Positions 14,608-22,877 of a DNA stretch of 64,000 bases are shown in pieces. The stretch comes from Grimontia kaedaensis (GTDB lineage Bacteria; Pseudomonadota; Gammaproteobacteria; Enterobacterales; Vibrionaceae). Both the position numbers and the translations under genes were made by a program. Under the pieces are notes generated by a model, which did no database searches, had not been told where the DNA came from, and was given only the letters and a program-made list of their open reading frames with translations. The stretch covers positions 1,674,001-1,738,000 of the forward strand of contig NZ_CP082275.1 of the NCBI RefSeq assembly GCF_023746615.1, read 5' to 3'. Every line of letters begins with the position of its first letter. Position 1 is the first letter of the stretch.

Positions 14608-17283
14608 ATGTCTAATATTATTGGTACTTCAAACGGCGAGACACTTAACGGGACTTTGGGAGATGACTACATCGAGGGTCTTGGTGGTGACGATACTATC
14701 TATGGTGATGTGGGTAGCTCGTCAGGCAATGGCAACACTGGCGCTGTTTTTGTACTTGGTGATGATTTCACTGCTTCAAGTGGCGAATTTCACACTTTCA
14801 ATTTCCCACCAACACTTAATTTCTCGGGTTCTACAACCGATGTAACGTTTAATGATGACGACGCTAAGCTCGACGGCGATGATCGTTGTAACGAGTATTC
14901 AGATGATAAAACGCAGACAGTTGAACTGAATGGCAACGAGTACGATGTAAACGTTGACTACCAACTGAAGTACTGCGACTCAGACGGCAACATCTATACG
15001 TTTGCTGTTGTGGACATCGACGCTGACAATAATGGCAGCCATTACCATAACGTTGGTGAGAACGGCAAAATCCTGATCCAACTGGATGGCCCAGAAATCA
15101 CCTCTTCAACCAGCATGTCATACGTTCAGGGCTCTTACGCGAACATCAGCAGCCTGGACTACTCTTCTTTCACTTCTCCTGAAGAAGTCGATCCAAGTGT
15201 TGGTGGTGACGACGAGATTTACGCAGGCGACGGTGACGACACTGTGTATGGTCAGGGCGGTGATGATTACATTGAAGGCAACAACGGTCAGGACCAGCTT
15301 TTCGGTGGTGATGGTGATGACACTATCTACGGCAACACTGCGTCTCCTAACTTTAGCGACGAACCCAGCGTAAATGTTTTCCAAATGGGCAGCGACTTCA
15401 CTATGCCTTCAGGCGGTGAGTTTCATACTTTCTGCTTCCCGAGCAAACTATCTTTCGATGGTGGCTCTACCAATGTCACGTTCCAGGATGACGATGGGAA
15501 GCTGAATGGTGACGACTACTGCAACGAATATTCAGATGACAAATCACAGACAGTGACCATTGATGGCAACACTTATTCTGTGAATCTGGATTACACCCTG
15601 AAGTACTGTGATTCAGATGGAAACATCTACCAATTCGCAGTGATTGATGTAGATCTGGATGGTAATGGCCACCACTACAACAACCTGAATGAAAACGGTA
15701 ACCTGCTTCTTCAACTGAGTGGCCCTGAAATCACAGACGCCACTGACCTGTCACTGGTACCACATTCATATAGCAACATCAGCTATATCGAGTACGACCA
15801 AATTGCTGAAGAGCCAACTGAAGTTTCTAACGATGAAGACTACATTGATGGTGGTAAAGGTAACGACACCATCTACGGTCAATGGGGCGACGATGAGATT
15901 TACGGTGGCGAAGGCGACGATGTAATTTATGGTGGTAACTATGGTCATCAAACACTGGAGCTTGACCGTGGCCACGATGGTTACTGGGATATCAGTAACG
16001 GTGACGCTGTCACGTTGGATCTTTCACACATCACCTCAAGTGCTTCTTACAGCAACAGTGTGGGTTACTACGTACTGGATGAGAATGGTAACGTCCTGAA
16101 AGCCGTGATCATGGCTGACAACGCGAAACTGGATAACGAAGCACAAGCAATTATCGATGTTGAAGGTGCTGATCGCCTGGGCTTGTTCATCATTCCAGAC
16201 GGCGATACCAAAGGCTTTGACGAAGGTGAAGTAATACTGAGCTTTGCTAACGGTAGCCCAGTATTTGGTCAAGGTACTCTGTCTGCTGGCGGCTATGTGT
16301 CTGAGCAAGGTAAAAACGGTGACCGTCAGGATCACGAAATCAACACTGGCGAGAACTCTTGCTGGGAAGATCTATGGTGTCTGGGCGACAAAGACTTCAA
16401 TGACGTTGTGATGAAAGTGAATGCGACTCAGGTTGTGGAAGGGAGCGACGCAGATACTATCTACGGTGGTGAAGGTAACGACACCATTTATGGTGGTGAC
16501 GATGTTGACCACATTATGGGGGGTGTTGGTGATGACACCATCTATGGTGGTGAAGGCGACGACATCATTGAAGGTGGTGAAGGTAACGACACCTTATTCG
16601 GTGGCACTGGTAAAGACACCTTGCTGGGTGGTGCCGGTGATGACTTCCTGCACGGTGGGCCAGGCGATGATGTGACCATCGACGGTGGTGAAGGTGTCGA
16701 CAGCTACCGTGGTAGTAGAGGTGACGATGTGCTTATCTTTGACCAGGATGACTTTGTTGGCCTCACCACAACTAACAACAGTGGTGAAGTGATTAATCAG
16801 CACATGTACTACGGTGATACTGGCTTTGACACAATGCTGGTTGATGGCGATGCGATTGTCGATTTCACTGGCGTTTCTTATCAGGCAGACTCCAACGTAA
16901 CGGGCAATGTTATGGCTCAAATCGAAGCAGTGATCGGTGATGAAGGTGACCAGACGGTTATTATCAACCCGAATGCTATCGAAGCACAGTCAGACGTGCC
17001 TACTGGTGAAGACCTGGGCACACCTGACGACTGGGACGGCTTTGTTGCTTACCTGGGTGAAGGTGATGATGCTCTCGATGTATCTGGCGTGCCTTGGGAG
17101 TTTGTTGACGGCGGTACTGTTAACGCACCAATCTCAGCAGAAATGGTCAGCCTGATGGGCCTGAACAATACTCAGGTTGGTGAACTGAATGCTTACGTGT
17201 TTGAGCACGAAACGTTGGATCGCACCATCACAATTTGGACTGATGCAGAGACAGTCACGCTGAACGGTGAAGATCTGTTCTAA
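14608..17283 (+). CDS. Secreted RTX calcium-binding protein with duplicated Cys-containing module and DUF4114-like domain
   Basis: An 891-residue acidic protein with no N-terminal signal, as in type I secretion substrates. Order: short RTX motifs at residues 1-35 (GLGGDDTIYGD); module 1 (46-184); RTX nonapeptides (198-243); module 2 (256-396), clearly a duplicate of module 1 (both contain CNEYSDDK and KYCDSDGNIY); RTX (410-443); a DUF4114-like domain (445-604) ending WEDLWCLGDKDFNDVV; a longer RTX block (614-695, GGEGDD-type repeats); and an acidic C-terminal region (700-891) that should hold the secretion signal. No pore-forming helices or acylation region of RTX toxins is seen, so a biofilm-matrix or surface protein is more likely than a toxin. 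Translation appears to be controlled by a c-di-GMP riboswitch. No exporter gene is adjacent. Cysteines are unusual in such substrates. Confidence 0.85.
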   Translation: MSNIIGTSNGETLNGTLGDDYIEGLGGDDTIYGDVGSSSGNGNTGAVFVLGDDFTASSGEFHTFNFPPTLNFSGSTTDVTFNDDDAKLDGDDRCNEYSDDKTQTVELNGNEYDVNVDYQLKYCDSDGNIYTFAVVDIDADNNGSHYHNVGENGKILIQLDGPEITSSTSMSYVQGSYANISSLDYSSFTSPEEVDPSVGGDDEIYAGDGDDTVYGQGGDDYIEGNNGQDQLFGGDGDDTIYGNTASPNFSDEPSVNVFQMGSDFTMPSGGEFHTFCFPSKLSFDGGSTNVTFQDDDGKLNGDDYCNEYSDDKSQTVTIDGNTYSVNLDYTLKYCDSDGNIYQFAVIDVDLDGNGHHYNNLNENGNLLLQLSGPEITDATDLSLVPHSYSNISYIEYDQIAEEPTEVSNDEDYIDGGKGNDTIYGQWGDDEIYGGEGDDVIYGGNYGHQTLELDRGHDGYWDISNGDAVTLDLSHITSSASYSNSVGYYVLDENGNVLKAVIMADNAKLDNEAQAIIDVEGADRLGLFIIPDGDTKGFDEGEVILSFANGSPVFGQGTLSAGGYVSEQGKNGDRQDHEINTGENSCWEDLWCLGDKDFNDVVMKVNATQVVEGSDADTIYGGEGNDTIYGGDDVDHIMGGVGDDTIYGGEGDDIIEGGEGNDTLFGGTGKDTLLGGAGDDFLHGGPGDDVTIDGGEGVDSYRGSRGDDVLIFDQDDFVGLTTTNNSGEVINQHMYYGDTGFDTMLVDGDAIVDFTGVSYQADSNVTGNVMAQIEAVIGDEGDQTVIINPNAIEAQSDVPTGEDLGTPDDWDGFVAYLGEGDDALDVSGVPWEFVDGGTVNAPISAEMVSLMGLNNTQVGELNAYVFEHETLDRTITIWTDAETVTLNGEDLF

Positions 17284-17302
17284 GTCTGTGTGTAAGTGAG
17301 TA

Positions 17303-17334
17303 AAAAAAGGGCGACCATTTGGTCGCCCTTTTTT
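17303..17334 (+). terminator. Strong terminator of the RTX gene
   Basis: An AT-flanked stem AAAAAAGGGCGACC with GGTCGCCCTTTTTT around an ATTT loop, 20 bases after the stop. Confidence 0.93.
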
Positions 17335-17365
17335 AAGCTTGGTTTTTGAGTCTTGTTGGTTAAGC

Positions 17366-17823
17366 CTTCAATTAAACGCCCTTTGTATCGGCTGTCACGA
17401 GATGCAAGATAACGTTTATCAGGAGTACTTAGGAACCATTCATCACAGCAATCGCAGTGTTGTAAGTGCAACGTATCCTGAGTGCCACGTGCCAAAAGAG
17501 TGGGGTCTGAAAATTATACATAAAATTCAGGCAAGTAAGGAACTCTATGCAAAAGCGTTTGGTATTGTTGATACACCTCAAAATTTGAAGATCACCGACT
17601 AGAAATGGCAACTCGAGAGTGGAACCGAATGAAGGCAAACGACTCTCAAGAATGTAGGAACTATTATAACTTTGAATTTTTGGATTCCAGTGCACAGAAA
17701 TCAGTCGCAGCCAACGTGCATGACAAAACAGAAGAAGCGGGGCAAACCTGTATCGACTGTCACAAAGATATTGCGCATAAACTGCCACGAAACCATGACG
17801 CGTCTAGAGAGTTTCAGTTTTAA
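17366..17823 (+). pseudogene. Decayed NapC/NirT/TorC-type multihaem cytochrome c fragment
   Basis: Two frames together encode the C-terminal two thirds of a NapC/TorC-type membrane tetrahaem cytochrome: CIGCHEMQDNVYQEYLGTIHHS, then CHVPKEWGLKIIHKIQASKE, then after a frameshift EMATREWNRMKANDSQECRN and GQTCIDCHKDIAHKLP. The N-terminal membrane anchor is gone. Losing one base in an A-run near 17580 puts the first frame onto a stop at 17600. Of the four haem motifs, the first and last CxxCH are intact, the second reads YPECH (first Cys lost) and the third CRNYY (second Cys and His lost). It therefore cannot make a working quinol dehydrogenase subunit. Confidence 0.88.
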
Positions 17824-17870
17824 CTTGCCAACGGGCCAGCGGACGTTTTTGCGGGCCCACATTTTTTCCT

Positions 17871-18150
17871 AGGGGCTGTTGACCTTTGGTGGTTGAATTT
17901 TGTTCTTGCTATAAGCGTGTTAGGCGCGGCGAGTTGTGTGCCGCCTAGTCATTCTAAGGAAATACACCTCAACAAAGCAAAAAACGCTTAGAGTACGGGA
18001 CGCGCAGTCGAACCCTTCGGGCAGCGTTTGTGGGAAATTCCTGCTGCGTTATCAGCTTCTCATGTAGGCTAGCTAAACATCGAAGCCTCTGCCTTTCATA
18101 AAATCCCCACAAACTGCTGCAAAAATTATCACCAAGGGTCGACAGCCCCT
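17871..18150. repeat. MITE-like element with 21-bp terminal inverted repeats
   Basis: The left end AGGGGCTGTTGACCTTTGGTG (17871-17891) and the inverse of 18130-18150 differ at only two positions. The 280-bp body has no coding region but holds further inverted repeats, such as GCAGCGTTTGTGGG with CCCACAAACTGCTGC. This is the build of a non-autonomous transposon. It ends two bases before the yciU stop codon and begins about 50 bases after the cytochrome pseudogene. No target duplication is obvious. Confidence 0.7.
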
Positions 18151-18152
18151 TG

Positions 18153-18476
18153 TTATTCTGCTGCACGCTTCCAAAGCATATGACAGAATTTTTGTTCTGG
18201 GTCACGGCTGATCAGCATACGAACCAACACATCGTCCAGCGTATCGCCGGAAGCCAAGCCAATGCGGATTTCAACAAACACCTTGCGGTCTACCTCAAAC
18301 GCCACGTGGCCTTCCCAATCGCTTTCTGCTTCTACGGCAACACCAGCGCCTTCTTCATCGAAGCGTTCTTGATAAGCCAGCATGTCATCGTATTCGAGAT
18401 TGTCCTCTGCCATTTCGTAGAAGATTTCAAAGGCAGTGTCGAGTGTTTCGTCAATTGACAGTAAAGGCGTTTCCAT
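18153..18476 (-). CDS. yciU: YciU/DUF440 family acidic protein (putative dsDNA mimic)
   Basis: A 107-residue very acidic cytosolic protein. DETLDTAFEIFYEMAEDNLE, the pattern DWEGHVAFEV, and the end KFCHMLWK line up with YciU of E. coli (DETLEQAYDIFLELAADNL, DWQEHVDYDL, KLCHIIW). The family has been proposed to mimic double-stranded DNA because of its surface charge; its target is not established here. The start 18476 has GGAG upstream (GAGACCTCCATGG region read on the minus strand). The last residues RAAE extend beyond the usual family end, where a MITE-like element abuts the stop codon. Confidence 0.82.
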   Translation of the reverse strand: METPLLSIDETLDTAFEIFYEMAEDNLEYDDMLAYQERFDEEGAGVAVEAESDWEGHVAFEVDRKVFVEIRIGLASGDTLDDVLVRMLISRDPEQKFCHMLWKRAAE

Positions 18477-18621
18477 GGAGGTCTCTCAGGATTTCTGAAT
18501 TTGTGTCATTACACCACGGTGTCGAAGATTTCCCAATCACCACAAACACCAGTTGGCGATAAAGGCAGCGATAAGTCACTCGATTTCATATTGATACCAG
18601 CATCTTGGGTTTCTTTAGGTA

Positions 18622-18897
18622 TATACCCAAACAACCTGAATATGCATGATTCAGCGAGTTTGACTGGCGTTGTGATCGCGGCGTTCCTTTGTAGGTGTAG
18701 TCATCTCCATCAAAAAGGAACAACAAAGAGCACGGCGTCAGTCAAATCGCCCAAAGGGAGGGCCTCAATGCGCCCACTTCTTCGTTAAATTCCACGGCAA
18801 TAGAACCACCATTCCTCGTAAAATTTGCCTCGAATTGAACGCATTGATGACCTCTGAATGCGAGCATCTTCAGGTCGTTTGGGTATAGAATATAGAA
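18622..18897. repeat. Structured MITE-like repeat, copy A (276 bp)
   Basis: Ends are TATACCCAAACAACCTGA and, inverted, TATACCCAAACGACCTGA. A second copy at 55030-55291 is about 93% identical by eye, and a short deleted form sits at 48090-48133. Inside are two long imperfect hairpins: TTTGACTGGCGTTGTG with CACGGCGTCAGTCAAA (all pairs if G-U is allowed), which itself holds GTTCCTTT/AAAGGAAC; and a right-hand arm pairing GAGGGCCTCAATGCG with CGCATTGATGACCTC. No protein is encoded. It lies between yciU and the gene at 18922, 25 bases before the latter's start. Confidence 0.8.
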
Positions 18898-18921
18898 AAC
18901 TAAAGCTGCCTGAACGAGGAC

Positions 18922-19719
18922 ATGCCTTTGTACAAGAACAAGCCGCGTGGTGGCCTGTTACCAGAGTTAGATAATGAAAGACCGTTTCAAACTGATTATG
19001 TTGAACCGATAGCGGCTTCTGTCCGCCAGATTCAGTCAGCGATGGGTGACGAACTTTTTCACAGCCTTTATCTTTCTGGCGATGTTGCAAGGAGAGAGGC
19101 GGGAGAGACCGCTGATCTCTCATTACTGTTTGTCTGCAAACGCACTTTAAATGTTCAGGAGCATACGGCGTTAAACACCGTTCGCTGGCGCATTGAACAA
19201 TCCAGCGATGCCATAAAACGTGTGCTTATTGATGCAGTACCACTGAAAGAAGTGACCAATTTAGCGAATATTTTCCGTTGGGGCTTTTTTCTTAAGCACT
19301 GCGCTGTTTGCCTTTCCGGAGATAACCTTAGCAAGAGCTTCGGACACTTTGAAGTAAGCTGGGAAGTGTCTAAGGCCATGAATGATGATTTAGCAGTCAG
19401 ACTGAAGGACTTGCGCCATAAGATAGCTATTGCAACCAAATGGGGACCGCAACTGGATGCGGCACAGGAAGCTGCAGAGCGACTTATCAGGGCAAGCTTT
19501 GGGCTGGTGGCACATAAAGAGCGGAAATGGGAATTTGACTTGAAACCCGCATCAGAGGCGTTTCTTAGTCATTACCCCGATAAGCTATTGGAAATAGAAC
19601 GCCTTTTCTATTTGATTGAGCGTAAACCTGTGAAGAAACGTGCCGTTGTTGCTTTGATGGATGATTTTAGTGCATGGGTGGAATCGGAATATGCAAAGAT
19701 TGACCGCAAGATTGGGTAA
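18922..19719 (+). CDS. Nucleotidyltransferase-like (MNT/HEPN-type) protein, active site degenerate
   Basis: A 265-residue soluble protein. Residues 44-75 (HSLYLSGDVARREAGETADL) resemble the GSxARGxxxxxSDxDL core of minimal nucleotidyltransferases, but the DxD metal site reads ADLSL, so one of the two key acids is missing. The C-terminal part (150-265) is helical, with RHKIAIATKWGPQLDAAQEA and a positively charged segment ERKPVKKRAVVAL. No function is known to me. The start ATG follows AACGAGGAC, a modest ribosome site. The gene begins 25 bases after repeat copy A, so its promoter may lie within or before the repeat. A clean terminator follows. Confidence 0.6.
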   Translation: MPLYKNKPRGGLLPELDNERPFQTDYVEPIAASVRQIQSAMGDELFHSLYLSGDVARREAGETADLSLLFVCKRTLNVQEHTALNTVRWRIEQSSDAIKRVLIDAVPLKEVTNLANIFRWGFFLKHCAVCLSGDNLSKSFGHFEVSWEVSKAMNDDLAVRLKDLRHKIAIATKWGPQLDAAQEAAERLIRASFGLVAHKERKWEFDLKPASEAFLSHYPDKLLEIERLFYLIERKPVKKRAVVALMDDFSAWVESEYAKIDRKIG

Positions 19720-19752
19720 GTATTCATTTATTTGAATGCTCTAAATGGTAAT

Positions 19753-19780
19753 AAAACCGACCTGAAAAGGTCGGTTTTTT
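19753..19780 (+). terminator. Terminator after the nucleotidyltransferase-like gene
   Basis: AAAACCGACC (19753-19762) pairs with GGTCGGTTTT (19769-19778), followed by T residues. Confidence 0.88.
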
Positions 19781-20002
19781 ACTATTAAGCTTAGTGTTTT
19801 TTACAGGCTATTAACAATTAATGCGTTAAATATATACAATAAGAGACTCTATAATGGTCAATCAGACCTTTTTAATTAAATTATTCAATATAAATGACTA
19901 TTTATTGTTTACATGCAAAACAGGTTGCATTAATCTTGCGCTCAATTAGTCACTTTTAGTGAATATCTATTTCGATCAACGCATTGCTCAGGAAGTTTCG
20001 CC

Positions 20003-21373
20003 ATGCAAAAAACAGAAGAACTACAAACGTCGTCTTCATCAACACGGAATCTGTTAATGTTCCTGATCCCATCTCTACTGGGCGTCTTGCTGTTTATGAC
20101 ACCTATAATGATTGATGGCGGTTTCACTATTCCAATCGCTGTTTTGGCCAAATCGTTCCTTAGTTTACTAGGCCAAAGTGCCACTATCGTTGTCACCAGC
20201 ATTATTTTGGTCAGTGCCATTGGCTCGGTTCTGGCGCTTGCAACAAAGCCTCGTTTTATTACTGAATCAAAATTTCTGTCAGGCCTCTTTTTAGTGACTC
20301 CAGTTTGGTTGACAGTGCGTTTGTTGGGGACGGCGTTTGTGCTGATGGCCTTTTTCGGCTTCGGTCCAGAGCATGTAATTGGCGGTGCAACTGGCGGCTT
20401 TGTGCTGGCAGATCTTCTGCCGACACTACTTTCGGTGTTTGTTTTCGCGGGCCTTTTCCTGCCGTTGCTGACGAATTTTGGTCTGTTGGAGTTGATTGGT
20501 ACCTTCATGACTAAAATCATGCGTCCTTTGTTCGGACTACCAGGTCGTTCCGCCGTTGACTGTGCAAGCTCATGGTTAGGCGACGGCAGCGTAGCTATCC
20601 TGATGTCGAGCAAGCAATACGAGCAGGGCTACTATACCGAGCGTGAAGCGGCAATTGTTGGTACGACGTTCTCAGTTGTTTCTATCAGCTTCAGCTTGGT
20701 AGTCATTGCTCAGGTTGGTCTTGAGCATATGTTTGTACCTTTCTACCTCACAGTGTGTCTGGCGGGTTTTGTAGCAGCCATTGTTGTGCCTCGTCTTCCT
20801 CCTCTTTGCTGGAAAAAGAACACCCTGGTCAACGGCGAAGAGAAAACGTTCGAGCATGAGACTCTGCCAGAAGGTGAAAACCTGTTCTCCTTCGGCGTGA
20901 AAAGTGCAGTGAACCGCGCTTCTCACATCCGCTCTTTGGGTAATGTTTTGAAAGAAGGCTTCCAAAACGCTGCAGACATGGTATTCGGCGTACTGCCAGT
21001 GGTAATGGCAATTGGTACGTCTGCGCTGATCATCGCAGAATACACACCAGTATTTACGATTCTGGGTATGCCTTTTGTTCCTCTGCTGGAAATGCTGCAG
21101 ATCCCTGAAGCTGTTGCAGCGTCAGAAACCATGCTGATTGGTATTGCGGATATGTTCATTCCGGCTGTTCTTGCCGCGAATATTGATAACGAAATGACAC
21201 GTTTCGTTGTGGCAACGCTGTCAGTTACCCAGTTGATTTACATGTCTGAAGTGGGAGCATTGCTGCTGGGCAGCAAGATCCCTGTGAAAGTTTGGGAACT
21301 TGTGATGATTTTCATTCTTCGTACCCTAGTGACTCTACCAGTGATCGCGGGTATTGCCCACATCATCTTCTAA
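20003..21373 (+). CDS. yjiH: YjiH family nucleoside-recognition-domain membrane transporter
   Basis: A 456-residue inner-membrane protein with roughly 10 helices. GRSAVDCASSWLGDGSVAIL and the later EYTPVFTILGMPFVPLLEML and IGIADMFIPAVLAANI belong to the YjiH/nucleoside-recognition (Gate) family. Its substrate is not established; such proteins occur as putative transporters of small organic solutes. The ATG at 20003 is preceded by AGGAAG nine bases upstream. The gene stands alone after a 220-bp AT-rich promoter region and ends in a terminator. Confidence 0.75.
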   Translation: MQKTEELQTSSSSTRNLLMFLIPSLLGVLLFMTPIMIDGGFTIPIAVLAKSFLSLLGQSATIVVTSIILVSAIGSVLALATKPRFITESKFLSGLFLVTPVWLTVRLLGTAFVLMAFFGFGPEHVIGGATGGFVLADLLPTLLSVFVFAGLFLPLLTNFGLLELIGTFMTKIMRPLFGLPGRSAVDCASSWLGDGSVAILMSSKQYEQGYYTEREAAIVGTTFSVVSISFSLVVIAQVGLEHMFVPFYLTVCLAGFVAAIVVPRLPPLCWKKNTLVNGEEKTFEHETLPEGENLFSFGVKSAVNRASHIRSLGNVLKEGFQNAADMVFGVLPVVMAIGTSALIIAEYTPVFTILGMPFVPLLEMLQIPEAVAASETMLIGIADMFIPAVLAANIDNEMTRFVVATLSVTQLIYMSEVGALLLGSKIPVKVWELVMIFILRTLVTLPVIAGIAHIIF

Positions 21374-21385
21374 GTGAAATTACGA

Positions 21386-21417
21386 AAAAGGTGGTTCAAG
21401 TGGCCGCCTTTTTTTTT
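21386..21417 (+). terminator. Terminator of yjiH
   Basis: AAAAAGGTGG pairs with CCGCCTTTTT (one G-U pair), with a long T-run after the stem. Confidence 0.8.
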
Positions 21418-21521
21418 TGATGGATTCTATTTTCTGTTTGTTAACGGTTTCTGCCGTCTCTTGCTTCATATTATCGGATGGTGTCTTATTTTTCCCCGGC
21501 GCTCAACAATGGCTTAAAAGC

Positions 21522-21549
21522 AAAAAAGCGACCACAGACTGGGTCGCTT
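21522..21549 (-). terminator. Terminator of the small periplasmic coiled-coil gene
   Basis: On the minus strand AAGCGACC pairs with GGTCGCTT around an 8-base loop, followed by TTTT. Confidence 0.85.
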
Positions 21550-21570
21550 ACCATGAAACACTCAGGGGAT

Positions 21571-21837
21571 TTAGCTAGTACCTTCGAAGGTTTTGTCTTT
21601 ACCCAAGCAGGCTGCTTTCTTCTTCATCTGCTGACGTTCCATTTCAGCCGCCTCTTTGGCAGCTTCGTGTTCCATTTTGTCCATGTCACGTTTTGCTTCT
21701 TGTTCTAGTTTTTTCAGTTCGCGTACACGTTCCTTCTCAACTTTCTCTGCTTGTGTCACTGGGGCATTTGCATTGACCGAATATGGGAAGACAACGAGAA
21801 GTGATGATATAAGGACAAGATTTCGTAAGTTCATCAT
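21571..21837 (-). CDS. Small exported coiled-coil protein, function unknown
   Basis: An 88-residue protein with a signal peptide (LRNLVLISSLLVVFPYSVNA, cleavage near NANA) and a mature part that is nearly all charged heptads (EKVEKERVRELKKLEQEAKR then DMDKMEHEAAKEAAEMERQQ), predicted to be one long helix or coiled coil. A single Cys lies near the end (KKAACLGKD). Two adjacent ATG codons (21837 and 21834) are possible starts, with AGGA just upstream. A terminator follows directly. I do not recognise the family. Periplasmic location is inferred from the signal peptide. Confidence 0.65.
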   Translation of the reverse strand: MMNLRNLVLISSLLVVFPYSVNANAPVTQAEKVEKERVRELKKLEQEAKRDMDKMEHEAAKEAAEMERQQMKKKAACLGKDKTFEGTS

Positions 21838-22119
21838 ATTTTTCCTAAATATTTTAAGCCCGGACAGCTAAACATTGCCTGGGAACATCTTGTGGCTTTC
21901 TGTTGACGAATTGAGTACAAGGTTTATTAGCCACACATAAAATACCTATTCGAAGAGTGTACGCTGCGTCTCAATTTTAATATTAAATTTAAGGTTGTTC
22001 TGATTCGCAACTGCTTCATGGTTCAGGCAAAGACAAGCGCGAGGGCTCAAACACATTGAATCCAGCACTTTCAGTTTGTTTGGGCAATCGAGGTATCGTT
22101 CAGGAGAATGGAAAAAATA

Positions 22120-22713
22120 ATGAAAATCATTCTATTACATGGATTGTATATGCATGGTATAGCGATGATCCCTCTGGAAAAGCGCTTAACAGATGGGGGC
22201 CACACCGTGCTGAATATCTCTTACAATACGGTGATGCCAAACCTCAATGCTTTGTTTGGTGAGATTGATACTTTCATAGATGGTGTGGAGACAGCCATTG
22301 TGGGGCACTCGATGGGAGGCGTAATCACCCGCGCTTATCTGGAGAATGAGAGCGAGATGTCCAAGTACGTGAAAACCGTGATTACACTGGGCACGCCTCA
22401 CAAGGGCTCTAAAGTTGCAGCATTTTTTAAGGAAATTGGTATTAGCGATTTTATGTTTCAGGAATCCAGTCGATTCTTGCTGCCTGATCATGAACCTACA
22501 TGGCCTGAAGGTTCGACCTTATACAGCATTGCAGGTGATATGCGTATTGGTCCGGCTACAGTGCTGGTGAGAAGTGAGGAATCGGACGGTACCGTGCTCG
22601 TCGATGAGACCAAGATTGACGGCATGGCTAGCCACGAAGTTTTTCCGTTAACGCACACTGCGTTAATTCTTGCGAAAAGAGTGGCTGATAGAATCATTGA
22701 AATCTTGGCGTAG
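22120..22713 (+). CDS. Alpha/beta-hydrolase, lipase/esterase-like
   Basis: A small hydrolase of about 197 residues. It opens MKIILLHGLYMHG (oxyanion-hole HG motif), carries the nucleophile elbow GHSMGG in ETAIVGHSMGGVITRAYLEN, and TLGTPHKGS, typical of lipase-like esterases and PGAP1/acyltransferase relatives. A likely acid lies in SDGTVLVDE and the catalytic His in FPLTHTAL near the end. Two starts are possible: 22108 is too close to the AGGAG at 22102, whereas 22120 is a little far; I chose 22120 because the fold begins there. Substrate unknown. It stands alone. Confidence 0.78.
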   Translation: MKIILLHGLYMHGIAMIPLEKRLTDGGHTVLNISYNTVMPNLNALFGEIDTFIDGVETAIVGHSMGGVITRAYLENESEMSKYVKTVITLGTPHKGSKVAAFFKEIGISDFMFQESSRFLLPDHEPTWPEGSTLYSIAGDMRIGPATVLVRSEESDGTVLVDETKIDGMASHEVFPLTHTALILAKRVADRIIEILA

Positions 22714-22833
22714 AGCACTTTTTGTCAGAGCTAAAAGGTAAATTCAATAAGGGAACGGTTTCTCAATTTCTGCGCTGCTATCGTGTCATTGTAATCAAGG
22801 GAATGGCAAAAGGATTCTGCTTGCAGTTGGCAA

Positions 22834-22859
22834 AGAAAAAGGCGACATCAGGTCGCCTT
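22834..22859 (-). terminator. Terminator of the CRY-DASH gene
   Basis: On the minus strand AAGGCGAC (22859-22852) pairs with GTCGCCTT (22846-22839) around a 5-base loop, followed by TTTT. Confidence 0.85.
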
Positions 22860-22877
22860 GTTAGGTCGTATAAGAAT

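Noticed and set aside
14608..17283. RTX haemolysin/leukotoxin
   Set aside because: No hydrophobic pore-forming segment, no acylation-site region and no acyltransferase gene nearby; only repeats and beta modules are seen.
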